Positions 53,102 to 61,021 of a stretch of 64,000 nt of DNA are shown piece by piece. The number at the start of each line of letters is the position of its first letter. The first letter of the stretch is position 1. The DNA lies in assembly GCA_032000125.1 (NCBI GenBank), contig DAMALH010000009.1:1-64000 (forward strand), read 5' to 3'. The notes under the pieces were generated by a model, which was given only the letters and a program-made list of their open reading frames with translations, did no database searches and was not told where the DNA came from. Both the position numbers and the translations under genes were made by a program. This DNA is from Dryocola sp032000125. GTDB lineage: Bacteria; Pseudomonadota; Gammaproteobacteria; Enterobacterales; Enterobacteriaceae.

Positions 53102-53117
53102 GCCGGTTCGAACCGGC
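53102..53117 (+). other. 16-bp perfect palindrome in the grxA leader
   Basis: GCCGGTTCGAACCGGC lies 21 bp before the grxA start and just downstream of its promoter. It could form a leader hairpin or bind a dimeric regulator. It resembles the T-arm of a tRNA, but no tRNA can be folded around it. Confidence 0.55.
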
Positions 53118-53138
53118 CACAAAAACTAAGGAGACACC

Positions 53139-53414
53139 ATGTTTGCAGTAATTTTTGGACGCCCAGGCTGCCCGTATTGCGTTCGTGCTAAAGAGCTGGC
53201 TGAGAAACTGACCGCTGAGCGTGACGACTTTAACTTCCGCTATGTTGATATCCACGCTGAGGGCATCAGCAAGGCCGATCTGGAAAAAACCGTCGGTAAG
53301 CCGGTTGAAACCGTACCGCAGATTTTCCTCGATCAGAAACACATCGGCGGTTGCACCGATTTTGAAGCTTACGCCAAAGAGCATCTGGCTTTGTTCCAGG
53401 CCACAGAGCAGTAA
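53139..53414 (+). CDS. grxA: Glutaredoxin 1
   Basis: Glutathione-dependent thiol oxidoreductase that reduces ribonucleotide reductase and OxyR. It is 91 aa, six longer than E. coli GrxA. The active site is CPYC at residues 11-14, with the cis-Pro region ETVPQIF. Residue 72 is Cys (HIGGCTDF), where E. coli Grx1 has Tyr; Grx3 has a Cys at the equivalent position. The ATG follows AAGGAG. It is divergent from ybjC-nfsA. Confidence 0.96.
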   Translation: MFAVIFGRPGCPYCVRAKELAEKLTAERDDFNFRYVDIHAEGISKADLEKTVGKPVETVPQIFLDQKHIGGCTDFEAYAKEHLALFQATEQ

Positions 53415-53429
53415 GCAAAAGAGATGAAA

Positions 53430-53455
53430 AACCGGCTCAGCGAGCCGGTTTTTTT
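53430..53455. terminator. Bidirectional terminator between grxA and ybjM
   Basis: AACCGGCTC and GAGCCGGTT form a 9-bp stem with loop AGC, flanked by A-run and T-run. It serves grxA (plus) and ybjM (minus). Confidence 0.92.
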
Positions 53456-53826
53456 GTGCCTGTCGAGCGTCTGTGCAGCATGTTAATCAGCAGGAAGCCC
53501 AGCGATCCCAGCGACGTCCAGAATACCGCGCTGAACAGCCAGGCCACTTCCTGCCAGAAAGAGCGCACCGGCGTTAAGGTGGTATGCGCCAGCACCAGAC
53601 AAAGCGGCAAGGCCAGTAAGGCGCCCACCAGCGGCCCTACCACCTTTTCGTCTTTAGCAAGAAAGCTGGCAATGGCACCGGGTAAGACAAAAAACAGCCC
53701 GCTCAGCTCCATATGCCCCGTGGTGATAAAGCGGCCCGGGACGTATAGGTGCAGTGACAGAAACACCAGAATAAAGAGCACAAAGCAGCAGATTATCCCT
53801 AACCAGCGTTGTCCACGCCTGTACAT
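53437..53826 (-). CDS. ybjM: Inner-membrane protein YbjM
   Basis: 129 aa (125 in E. coli), with about four hydrophobic segments; the function is unknown. Shared landmarks with E. coli are QRWLGIICCFVLFI, PGAIASFLA and TPVRSFWQEVAWLLF-type sequence (here SFWQEVAWLFSAVFW). It is convergent with grxA and divergent from ybjL. Confidence 0.88.
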   Translation of the reverse strand: MYRRGQRWLGIICCFVLFILVFLSLHLYVPGRFITTGHMELSGLFFVLPGAIASFLAKDEKVVGPLVGALLALPLCLVLAHTTLTPVRSFWQEVAWLFSAVFWTSLGSLGFLLINMLHRRSTGTKKPAR

Positions 53827-53956
53827 ACTTTCTCCTTCAAGTCACCTGTATCGAACCAGTTAACCGTTGCTCCTCGCTGCGCAAAGAGCTCCAGGTCTGA
53901 TAAAGTTGTGGCTATCCATGCCAAAAATGCCTGCTGTAATCAGCACAATATTCTTA

Positions 53957-53988
53957 CTAGCCGTTAATCTTCATAAAGATTAAACTAG
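53957..53988. other. Inverted repeat upstream of ybjL
   Basis: TTAATCTT-CATA-AAGATTAA is a perfect 8-bp inverted repeat, itself flanked by CTAG on both sides. It lies in the 296-bp ybjM/ybjL divergent spacer, 135 bp before ybjL, and may be an operator. Nothing else recognisable is in the spacer. Confidence 0.5.
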
Positions 53989-54122
53989 CGGCCGTTGTCA
54001 GGGTGCTACATGTAATATTCAGATGTTTTTAAATACGTTACCTGGTCAGGTAATCGGCAAAAACATTAACCCAAAAAACGCTTTCTTTCAATAGCTTACT
54101 GGTAAACAAGAAGTTAGCCTTC

Positions 54123-55802
54123 GTGAATATAAACGTCGCAGATTTGTTAAACGGGAATTACATCCTGTTATTATTTGTGGTGCTGACCTTAGGGTTGTGC
54201 CTGGGTAAATTACGCCTTGGCTCTGTCCAACTCGGTAATTCCATTGGTGTTTTAGTGGTCTCTTTATTACTGGGACAGCAGCACTTCGCCATCAACACCG
54301 ACGCCTTAAATCTTGGCTTTATGCTGTTTATTTTTTGCGTGGGCGTGGAGGCCGGACCAAACTTTTTCTCTATTTTCTTCCGCGACGGCAAAAACTACCT
54401 GATGCTGGCCCTGGTGATGGTAGGCAGCGCGATGTTGATTGCCCTGGGGCTAGGAAAGCTGTTCGGCTGGGATATTGGCCTCACCGCCGGGATGCTGGCA
54501 GGCTCCATGACCTCCACGCCTGTGCTGGTAGGCGCCGGGGATACGCTGCGTCATTCCGGCATGTCGGGCGATGCGCTGGCTTCCTCCCTTGATCACCTGA
54601 GCCTGGGTTACGCCCTCACCTACCTGATTGGCTTGGTTAGCCTGATAGTTGGCGCCCGCTATATGCCAAAACTACAGCACCAGGATCTGCAGACCAGCGC
54701 ACAGCAAATCGCCCGCGAACGCGGCCTGGACACAGACGCTACCCGCAAAGTCTATTTGCCGGTTATCCGCGCCTATCGCGTTGGTTCTGAACTGGTTGCC
54801 TGGGCAGACGGTAAAAATCTGCGCGAGCTGGGGATTTATCGACAGACAGGTTGTTATATAGAACGCATTCGCCGCAACGGTATTCTGGCTAACCCGGATG
54901 GCGATGCGGTGCTGCAAAAAGGCGATGAAATCGCGCTGGTCGGTTATCCCGATGCGCATTCTCGCCTCGACCCGAGCTTCCGCAACGGCAAAGAAGTGTT
55001 CGATCGCGACCTGCTGGATATGCGCATCGTCACCGAAGAGATCGTGGTAAAAAACCACAATGCCGTCGGCCGCCGCCTCGGACAGTTAAAACTAACCGAC
55101 CATGGCTGCTTCCTGAACCGCGTCATCCGCAGCCAGATTGAAATGCCTATCGACGACAATATTGTGCTGAATAAAGGCGATGTGTTACAGGTCAGCGGCG
55201 ATGCACGGCGCGTGAAAACCGTTGCGGAGCGTATCGGCTTTATCTCGATTCACAGCCAGATAACCGATCTGCTCGCTTTCTGCGCCTTCTTTATCATTGG
55301 CCTGATGATTGGCATGATCACCTTCCAGTTCAGTTCCTTCAGCTTCGGTATTGGTAACGCTGCTGGGCTTTTGTTCGCAGGCATAATGCTGGGCTTCCTG
55401 CGCGCCAACCATCCGACCTTTGGCTATATTCCGCAGGGCGCGCTGAACATGGTGAAAGAGTTTGGCCTGATGGTATTTATGGCAGGCGTGGGGCTAAGCG
55501 CGGGCAGCGGCATCGGTCACGTTGGGGCGGTCGGCGGGCAGATGCTTATCGCCGGTTTGATCGTAAGCCTCGTACCGGTAATCATTTGTTTCCTGTTCGG
55601 CGCTTATGTTCTGCGCATGAACCGTGCCCTGCTCTTTGGCGCGATGATGGGCGCACGTACCTGCGCTCCGGCGATGGAAATCATCAGCGATGTAGCGCGC
55701 AGCAACATCCCGGCCCTTGGATATGCGGGCACGTATGCCATCGCTAACGTGTTGTTAACGCTTGCAGGTACGCTCATCGTCATCGTATGGCCAGGTTTGT
55801 GA
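54123..55802 (+). CDS. ybjL: AAE-family putative transporter YbjL
   Basis: Inner-membrane protein of the aspartate:alanine exchanger family, 559 aa (561 in E. coli). Two membrane halves flank a central hydrophilic region (about residues 190-370) with two RCK_C-type domains. The substrate is not known. Conserved motifs are GLTAGMLAGSMTSTPVLVGAGDTL and ARTCAPAMEIISD. The start is GTG at 54123 (MNINVADLLNGNYILLLFVVL). Confidence 0.94.
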   Translation: MNINVADLLNGNYILLLFVVLTLGLCLGKLRLGSVQLGNSIGVLVVSLLLGQQHFAINTDALNLGFMLFIFCVGVEAGPNFFSIFFRDGKNYLMLALVMVGSAMLIALGLGKLFGWDIGLTAGMLAGSMTSTPVLVGAGDTLRHSGMSGDALASSLDHLSLGYALTYLIGLVSLIVGARYMPKLQHQDLQTSAQQIARERGLDTDATRKVYLPVIRAYRVGSELVAWADGKNLRELGIYRQTGCYIERIRRNGILANPDGDAVLQKGDEIALVGYPDAHSRLDPSFRNGKEVFDRDLLDMRIVTEEIVVKNHNAVGRRLGQLKLTDHGCFLNRVIRSQIEMPIDDNIVLNKGDVLQVSGDARRVKTVAERIGFISIHSQITDLLAFCAFFIIGLMIGMITFQFSSFSFGIGNAAGLLFAGIMLGFLRANHPTFGYIPQGALNMVKEFGLMVFMAGVGLSAGSGIGHVGAVGGQMLIAGLIVSLVPVIICFLFGAYVLRMNRALLFGAMMGARTCAPAMEIISDVARSNIPALGYAGTYAIANVLLTLAGTLIVIVWPGL

Positions 55803-55847
55803 TCTGCTTCATAGACAAAGAAAAATAGATTTTTTTTATGGCAGGCA

Positions 55848-55875
55848 GAACTTTTTGCGTGGCCGCTAGTCTTAA
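55848..55875 (+). promoter_or_regulatory. Sigma-E promoter of rybB
   Basis: The -35 GAACTTTT (55848-55855) and -10 GTCTTAA (55869-55875) have sigma-E consensus form and spacing. They end 5 bp before the predicted RybB 5' end. Confidence 0.8.
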
Positions 55876-55880
55876 TTAGT

Positions 55881-55959
55881 GCCACTGCTTTTCTTTGATG
55901 TCCCCAATTTGTGGAGCCCATCAACCCCGCCTCTTTGGTTCAAGGTTGATGGGTTTTTT
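55881..55959 (+). ncRNA. rybB: RybB small RNA
   Basis: Hfq-dependent sRNA of about 79 nt that represses outer-membrane protein mRNAs in the sigma-E envelope-stress response. The conserved 5' seed GCCACTGCTTTTCTTTGATG is intact. CCCATCAACC and GGTTGATGGG form the intrinsic terminator with TTTTTT. It lies next to ybjL, as in E. coli. Prophage sequence begins within about 110 bp of its 3' end, so the integration site probably lies in or near the terminator. Confidence 0.93.
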
Positions 55960-56016
55960 ATTGCCTGAAATTTACCATCCATTAAATCAATTACTTACAC
56001 AACCACTTTCCCATGC

Positions 56017-56057
56017 ATGGCGACAAAGTGGCGGCAGCGCTTTTGCAATGGCGACAA
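56017..56057. repeat. Paired 10-bp direct repeats near the prophage end
   Basis: ATGGCGACAA occurs at 56017-56026 and 56048-56057. The pair lies between rybB and the prophage late terminator, where the attachment-site arm of a P2-like phage is expected. They may be integrase arm-type sites; this is inferred from position only. Confidence 0.35.
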
Positions 56058-56062
56058 CATGC

Positions 56063-56087
56063 AATAAAAAACCCGTCAGCGGCGGGT
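56063..56087 (-). terminator. Terminator of prophage late operon
   Basis: On the minus strand ACCCGCC-GCT-GACGGGT forms a 7-bp stem (one G-T pair) followed by TTTTTTATT. It comes directly after the remains of ogr. Confidence 0.85.
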
Positions 56088-56092
56088 CAGAC

Positions 56093-56238
56093 TCAGTATG
56101 CTAATTGTTCCTGCATTCCTTTCGGATGGGGCGGTGCGGCGCTGATTTTTTGCGGTCGGCAGACAGAACGCACAAAAGTCTCATGCGTCACAAACGTATG
56201 CCCTCACTCTTAACCAGTTCGCAATAATGATACATCAT
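56093..56238 (-). pseudogene. ogr: Remnant of ogr, P2 late-gene activator
   Basis: In P2, ogr follows D and encodes a 72-aa zinc-finger activator of late promoters. Here 20 nt past D an ATGATG start is present, but the frame it opens closes after 16 codons. The Ogr-like C-terminal half (GHTFVTHETFVRSV, then PPHP and a TGA at 56093-56095) survives in another frame, preceded by in-frame TGA and TAA stops. Most of the zinc-finger coding region is missing. I read this as an internal deletion plus substitutions; a full-length product is not possible from this sequence. Confidence 0.7.
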
Positions 56239-56258
56239 TGTTCTCAATTTGGAACTAA

Positions 56259-57359
56259 TCATTCAATTTCGAACTCATCTATTTTCACTTCGAGATCCAG
56301 ACTGGTCGTAAACCCGTTATCCGGGCTGACGGTATGCGTCAGGGTGGTGATGGTCCACTCCGCATCATCAATGGGCTGCTTGAAGCCGCTCACTTTCACC
56401 GGCATTTCGGTGTAGAGATCTGCCCGGCCTTCTGCGAGCTGCAGGGAGAATGACGCCACTCCACGCTGCAGGCGCTCCCATTGCATCTTAGCCGCACGCT
56501 CAGCATTAGCGCGGTTGGCATAGGTCCGGTTGAGGACCAGCACGTTTTCATCCGTTCCGACCAGATAATCCCCCTGCTTGGCTTCCGGCTCTTTGGGCGC
56601 GGCGGTTTTCTTGCGGCGGCGCTTCACCTGCGTGGTCTCTTTTTTCTTTGGTTCACGAGTATGCAGCCAGCTGGCAATCACACCGGTGTATGCCCCGCGA
56701 TCCGCCAGGGTGAACCGGTGTCCGTCTCCAGCCTTGCGGTTTATGGTGATAACCGGCAGCAGCTTGCCGCTGGCCGTTCTCCCCTGCCCCTGGCGGATAA
56801 ACAGCAGGTTCCCGTCCTTCACGGAAGCAATCGCTCCATACTGGCGCGCCAGCTTCATCAGGAAACTCGCGTCGCTCTCATTGGTCTGGTCCAGGTGATC
56901 CAGTGCCTTGTCCGTCAGGTCTTTGCCCAGCGCCAGTTTCAGATTGTGGCGGGCGGCAATCTCCTTCACCACCGCGCCCACCGTAGTCTGGTGCCAGGAC
57001 TTTTCACGCCGGGTATTCAGGGTTTCGCGAAAATCAGCGCTGCGCGCACGGATGGTCAGTCGGTCAGGTGCGCCGGAGTGTTCGATTTCATCCACGGTAA
57101 ATCCCCCTTTCGGGAACAGCGGCTGGCCTTTCCATCCGAGCGCCAGATGGATCACCGCGCCCCGACGCGGCAGAACAATCATTCCGTCCGCGTCGTCCAG
57201 CTCCAGATCGAGCTGGTCCGCTTCAAAGCCCCGGTTGTCGGTCAGCGTCAGGCTCATCAGGCGTGCGTCCATCACCGTCGTCACGTCTTTGCCTTCGATA
57301 GTGATGCTGAACGCCGGGCTTTTGCTGTTCAGGTCCGGCAGATCGCTATTCAGATTCAC
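56259..57359 (-). CDS. D: P2-like baseplate hub protein gpD
   Basis: Late control protein D, the baseplate hub of contractile-tail phages (T4 gp27-like), 366 aa (387 in P2). Landmarks are AFSITIEGKDVTTVMDARLMSLTLTDNRG at the N-terminus and the basic stretch VKRRRKKTAAPKEPEAK in the middle. It overlaps the U stop by 4 nt and ends 20 nt before the ogr remnant. Confidence 0.93.
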   Translation of the reverse strand: MNLNSDLPDLNSKSPAFSITIEGKDVTTVMDARLMSLTLTDNRGFEADQLDLELDDADGMIVLPRRGAVIHLALGWKGQPLFPKGGFTVDEIEHSGAPDRLTIRARSADFRETLNTRREKSWHQTTVGAVVKEIAARHNLKLALGKDLTDKALDHLDQTNESDASFLMKLARQYGAIASVKDGNLLFIRQGQGRTASGKLLPVITINRKAGDGHRFTLADRGAYTGVIASWLHTREPKKKETTQVKRRRKKTAAPKEPEAKQGDYLVGTDENVLVLNRTYANRANAERAAKMQWERLQRGVASFSLQLAEGRADLYTEMPVKVSGFKQPIDDAEWTITTLTHTVSPDNGFTTSLDLEVKIDEFEIE

Positions 57360-57841
57360 GACAGCAGCCCTCCCGCCATATTTTTCACCTTGCCAATCGC
57401 TGAGGCCGCTGTGCCCTGCAGGTTGCTGAGCTGATCGCTCAGGCTGCCGAACATCTCAGACAGCGATTCGTCCACCCGTTTCAGGGTCAGCGTGAACTCA
57501 ATGCGCCTGGGCATTCCACTTTCCAAAAACTCCGTTTTGGTCTGACTCAGACTCTCGATCACAAACATGCGGTAGATAGTCCCGCTCCCCTCAATCAACG
57601 GCCACGCTTTCCCCAGCTCCGCCATCTGCTCCAGCGCCAGCAGTGACAGCCTGCCGCCGGTGATTTCCAGCAGCAGCACACCGGACAGCGTCAGGGAGTC
57701 ATTATCCGGGCCGAGAAACTGTGTGGACGGACGACGGTTCACCCGGCTGTTGGCCGCGTGTCGCCAGCTGCGCTGATACTGCAGCTCCTGATACGGCACG
57801 GTGCGCAGCATGAAAACGTATAACCCCAGCACCATCATCAT
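57356..57841 (-). CDS. U: P2-like tail protein gpU
   Basis: Tail assembly protein of 161 aa, close to the P2 length. Conserved blocks are VPYQELQYQRSWRHA, FLGPDNDSLTLSGVL and RRIEFTLTLKRVDE. The gene opens with three successive ATG codons; the first overlaps the T stop by 4 nt. Confidence 0.92.
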   Translation of the reverse strand: MMMVLGLYVFMLRTVPYQELQYQRSWRHAANSRVNRRPSTQFLGPDNDSLTLSGVLLLEITGGRLSLLALEQMAELGKAWPLIEGSGTIYRMFVIESLSQTKTEFLESGMPRRIEFTLTLKRVDESLSEMFGSLSDQLSNLQGTAASAIGKVKNMAGGLLS

Positions 57842-60528
57842 GAATCGTATCCCCCCTGATCGCTGTAATTGCTGCGGGCCTTCGCCCTGGCCCGGCGTTC
57901 GCGCTCATCGAGCTGTCGCGCCACTTCGCGGGCAACATCCTGTACGCTTTGCCCTGGCTGGGCGGTGATATGGATCGGCGCGTTAATCTCATAACGGATA
58001 ATGGTTGGCGGACTGTCAGCCTTCACCGGCTGCGGCTGATACGCCCTGACCGGCAGGCTGAACGGATGCAGCGGCGCGGCCTCTGCAGGCGCGGCTGTTA
58101 CGCCCATCACGCCGGCCACCACGGACGCCAGCGCGGCAGTGCGCCGTCTGCTGGTCACATTCGCCGGACCGTTGACGATTTCCGGGCCGTTCTCGCCCAC
58201 GATGCCAAACTGCCCGCGCGGTATTGCGCCACCGCTGTCATACATCCCCGCAAAACTGCCACCCGGCGGTATGGGTCGCTGCGTTGCCGCCCCGACAATC
58301 TGCACCTGCGGTGTCGTTGTGGTGTTGCCGGTCATCCAGTCAGGCAAGTAATCCGTGACTGACGCCAGTTTGCTTTTCAGCGCTTCCCACTTTTCATTGA
58401 TGCCATCAAGCACGCTGTCGATAATCGCGCTACCCATGGCTTTGAATTTCTCCGGCAGCGCGGCAATATCGCTGATGATTTCCGTCCATTTCTGGCTAAT
58501 GGTCTGCCTGACAATGGCCCATGCTGCCGACACGCCATTACTGACAGCCTCCCACAGCGCCCTGAATTTCGGCCCCAGCGTCTCCCAGTTCTGCCAGATG
58601 TAAATCGCCCCCATGGCAATCAGGCTTATCGCCGCCAGAATCGGGTTCGCCATCATCAGGCGGCCCAGCCACACCACACTTTTACCGGCACCATTAATCG
58701 CACTGCCGATCAAACCAAATGCGCCACCGCCTTTGATGCCGAGAATGGAAAACTGCAGGCGCATCAGTGCCAGCGGGCCGAGCAACGCGGCCACTGCCAG
58801 CATGACGGTCCCGAGCACCACCGCAAGCGCGGCGAATGCCGCCCCCACTTTCAGCAGGCCACCCGCCAGTCGCGGGTTTTCTTCCACCCAGCGCCGGAAC
58901 GTGCCGGTGACGTCTTTCACCGTGTTCATGATGGACAGCAGTGGCTCGCGCAGGGTTTCGCCCAGGCTGCTGAAGGNNNNNNNNNNGTTCTGCGCGCCCG
59001 TTTTGACCAGCAACCACTGCGCGGAAAGAGAATCCTTGTTGATATCGGATTCTTTCTGCATGGAGCCATTCGCGTCACCGCCGGACGTGAGCCTGAGCTG
59101 GCGCTGCAGCTCCGGCAGGTTGTTGGCGAGCTTCGCCGCATCATCGCCAAACTCCTTGCCAAACAGCATCGTCATAGCAGACAGGCGTTTGTCCTGCGGC
59201 AGACGGTTGACCTTCTCCAGCACGCGCTGAATGGTGCCGATGGCGTCCGTGGTCATCTGCTTTTCAATCTCTGCCGGATTGAGTTTCAGCAGGTCCATGC
59301 CTTCGAAGAAACGCTTGCTCTGCATGGTGGCAATCGACAGTTCACGCACCATGGCATTTGACGCGCTGGCGGCAATTTCTGGTGCAGCACCTAATGACAG
59401 GAACGTGGAGCCGAGCGCGGCGGCCTTGCGATAATCCAGACGGTCCGCCACGCCACCCATGCGCTGCAGCACGTCGATAATGTCTGCGCCCTTTGACATG
59501 GCGTTATCGTCCAGATAGTTCAGCGCATCGCCCAGCTGTTCAATATTGCGGGTCGGCACTTTATACAGACTGGCGATTTTCCCCAGCCCCTCGGACAGCT
59601 CATCGGCAGGCAGTTCAAAGGCCGTGGACGCTTTGGCCGCCGTGCTGGCGAAGGCCAGCAGGTCGCGCTTCTGGTCCGCCCAGGAGTCATTCGGGTTCGC
59701 CACGTTCATGCGCGCCCCGCCTTCAACCAGCGCAGCATAATCCACCGCGCCGTTTTCCATCGGCAGCTGTTCACTGGCGGCTTTGATGGCGTCCTGCATT
59801 TCGTAGAACCGGGCGGTGCGGTTGTCATTATCATCGCGCAGACCGTTGACCTGCTTTGCCACGCCCTTCATGGCGTCTTCCATGCTGGCATAGCTTTTCA
59901 CCGCCGCCATCACCGGCGCGCCCATTCCGACACCTGCCGCCGTGGTGCTTGCTCCGGCTCCGGCGATACGGTCACGGACCTCCAGGCTACGGGAATAGGT
60001 AGCGCGGACGGCATGCATTCTCCGCTGCTGTTCACCAATCCGTTTCAGCCTCGTTTCCTGCTCAGAAAGCTGCTGGTTGTATCGCATCGTTTCGCGAGTG
60101 ATACGGGCGGTGGCACCGGCTCCGTCATTGGCTGAAATACCTGCGCGGTAAAGTTCCGCGCGGACAACCGCCGTTTGTTGTTGCAGCTTTTTCTGACGTT
60201 CTTCAAGTCGCTGCGTGGCAAGTTGCTGCCTTCCCAGCGCAACAATTTGCCGCTGTGATGGCGGCCCCATTGCACCCAGCTCATTAGTCAGTAAGCTTGC
60301 GCGCTGGCGGGCATAGTTCAGACGATCGCCTAATTTCTGATTTTCCGCCTGGAGCTTTCGAAAGTTCTCCAGACTGCCCGCCTGGGTATCTAACTCTTTA
60401 AGGCGTGCACGGCTTTGCTGTACGGCAGTTGCCAGCTCCTTCGAGCTGGCCTGCGCGGATCGGAATGGGCGGGTGAGCTTATCAACCGCATTAAGAATCA
60501 CCTGCAGGCGCAGGTTGTTGTCACTCAT
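57838..60528 (-). CDS. T: P2-like tail tape-measure protein gpT (interrupted by N's)
   Basis: Tape-measure protein that sets tail length and is ejected during infection, 896 aa as drawn (about 815 in P2). The N-terminal third is charged and coiled-coil-like (Gln/Arg-rich heptads). Hydrophobic segments lie near residues 560-640 (for example GAAFAALAVVLGTVMLAVAALLGPLALM). The C-terminus is Pro- and Arg-rich. Ten N's at 58977-58986 break the sequence between VKTGAQN and FSSLGETLREP; the frame is open on both sides. Its ATG overlaps the end of the E' frame by 8 nt. Confidence 0.9.
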   Translation of the reverse strand: MSDNNLRLQVILNAVDKLTRPFRSAQASSKELATAVQQSRARLKELDTQAGSLENFRKLQAENQKLGDRLNYARQRASLLTNELGAMGPPSQRQIVALGRQQLATQRLEERQKKLQQQTAVVRAELYRAGISANDGAGATARITRETMRYNQQLSEQETRLKRIGEQQRRMHAVRATYSRSLEVRDRIAGAGASTTAAGVGMGAPVMAAVKSYASMEDAMKGVAKQVNGLRDDNDNRTARFYEMQDAIKAASEQLPMENGAVDYAALVEGGARMNVANPNDSWADQKRDLLAFASTAAKASTAFELPADELSEGLGKIASLYKVPTRNIEQLGDALNYLDDNAMSKGADIIDVLQRMGGVADRLDYRKAAALGSTFLSLGAAPEIAASASNAMVRELSIATMQSKRFFEGMDLLKLNPAEIEKQMTTDAIGTIQRVLEKVNRLPQDKRLSAMTMLFGKEFGDDAAKLANNLPELQRQLRLTSGGDANGSMQKESDINKDSLSAQWLLVKTGAQNXXXXFSSLGETLREPLLSIMNTVKDVTGTFRRWVEENPRLAGGLLKVGAAFAALAVVLGTVMLAVAALLGPLALMRLQFSILGIKGGGAFGLIGSAINGAGKSVVWLGRLMMANPILAAISLIAMGAIYIWQNWETLGPKFRALWEAVSNGVSAAWAIVRQTISQKWTEIISDIAALPEKFKAMGSAIIDSVLDGINEKWEALKSKLASVTDYLPDWMTGNTTTTPQVQIVGAATQRPIPPGGSFAGMYDSGGAIPRGQFGIVGENGPEIVNGPANVTSRRRTAALASVVAGVMGVTAAPAEAAPLHPFSLPVRAYQPQPVKADSPPTIIRYEINAPIHITAQPGQSVQDVAREVARQLDERERRARAKARSNYSDQGGYDS
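58977..58986. other. Assembly gap (10 N)
   Basis: Ten undetermined bases inside gpT. The number may be a placeholder for a gap of unknown size. Confidence 1.
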
Positions 60529-60700
60529 CGCTGGCCCCGCTTCGCAGAATGGCTTTGTGTCGCCACTCCAGCACGTCCGTTAGCGGCATAACGTCAGTGA
60601 CGGACGGCGACCAGTGAAAGATGGTGGCAATGTCAGCCACCAGATCATCAACTGTCAGGCTGTCGGCAAACCGGCAAGCACCGACTTCTTCAATAAAAAA
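60521..60700 (-). CDS. E': gpE' extension, read by -1 frameshift from gpE
   Basis: In the -1 frame of E, after the heptamer T-TTT-TTA (60700-60694), an open frame continues FFIEEVGACRFADSLTVDDL and so on to a TGA at 60521-60523, overlapping the T start. In P2 the E+E' fusion is made by -1 frameshifting at a T-TTT-TTG heptamer and has a role comparable to lambda gpGT in tail assembly. The predicted fusion has 149 aa (142 in P2). It has no ribosome-binding site of its own. Confidence 0.85.
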   Translation of the reverse strand, partial: FFIEEVGACRFADSLTVDDLVADIATIFHWSPSVTDVMPLTDVLEWRHKAILRSGASDE

Positions 60701-60969
60701 GTCACCACCTCGACCGACAGCGCGGTGAGGTCGGCGGGGTCCAGCTCCGCCATTTCCTGCGCGGTCAGGGTCGGCGTGGAGATACGCGGAATAACGGTCA
60801 TCATCGCGCCCACATCCATATCCATATCCATATCCATGATGGCCTGCAGGCGAGTGCCACGCAGCGCGCCGGACTGCGGTTTGCGCAGAATAATTTCGGT
60901 GATTTCTGTTTTACCGCGCTTGATCGGGGTATCCAGCTGCACGGTCTTTTCAGTTGGTTTATCGCTCAT
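60655..60969 (-). CDS. E: P2-like tail assembly chaperone gpE
   Basis: 104 aa (91 in P2). Landmarks are PIKRGKTEITEIILRKPQSGALRG and PRISTPTLTAQEMAELDPADLTALS. It contains an Met-Asp repeat (IMDMDMDMDVG) coded by four perfect hexamer units. Translation may end here, or shift into E' at the T-TTT-TTA site. Confidence 0.9.
   Translation of the reverse strand: MSDKPTEKTVQLDTPIKRGKTEITEIILRKPQSGALRGTRLQAIMDMDMDMDVGAMMTVIPRISTPTLTAQEMAELDPADLTALSVEVVTFLLKKSVLAGLPTA
60694..60700 (-). promoter_or_regulatory. Slippery heptamer for -1 frameshift E to E'
   Basis: T-TTT-TTA in the E reading frame, the X-XXY-YYZ form with Y and X both T. It sits in the last part of E, at the start of the region where E' is open. 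Confidence 0.8.
60814..60837. repeat. Hexanucleotide tandem repeat in gpE
   Basis: ATCCAT is repeated four times in perfect tandem, encoding the (Met-Asp) run. Gain or loss of a unit keeps the frame. Confidence 0.9.
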
Positions 60970-61021
60970 GTTCGTGTCCTGTTCGTGGGTACTGGCGCGG
61001 CTGCCCGCGCCGTTAAATAAT

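Noticed and set aside
53102..53117. tRNA T-arm-like sequence GGTTCGAA
   Set aside because: It is a simple palindrome; no acceptor stem or anticodon arm can be drawn around it.
56481..57434. 317-codon plus-strand frame opposite prophage gene D
   Set aside because: Shadow of a real late gene; all prophage genes here read on the minus strand.
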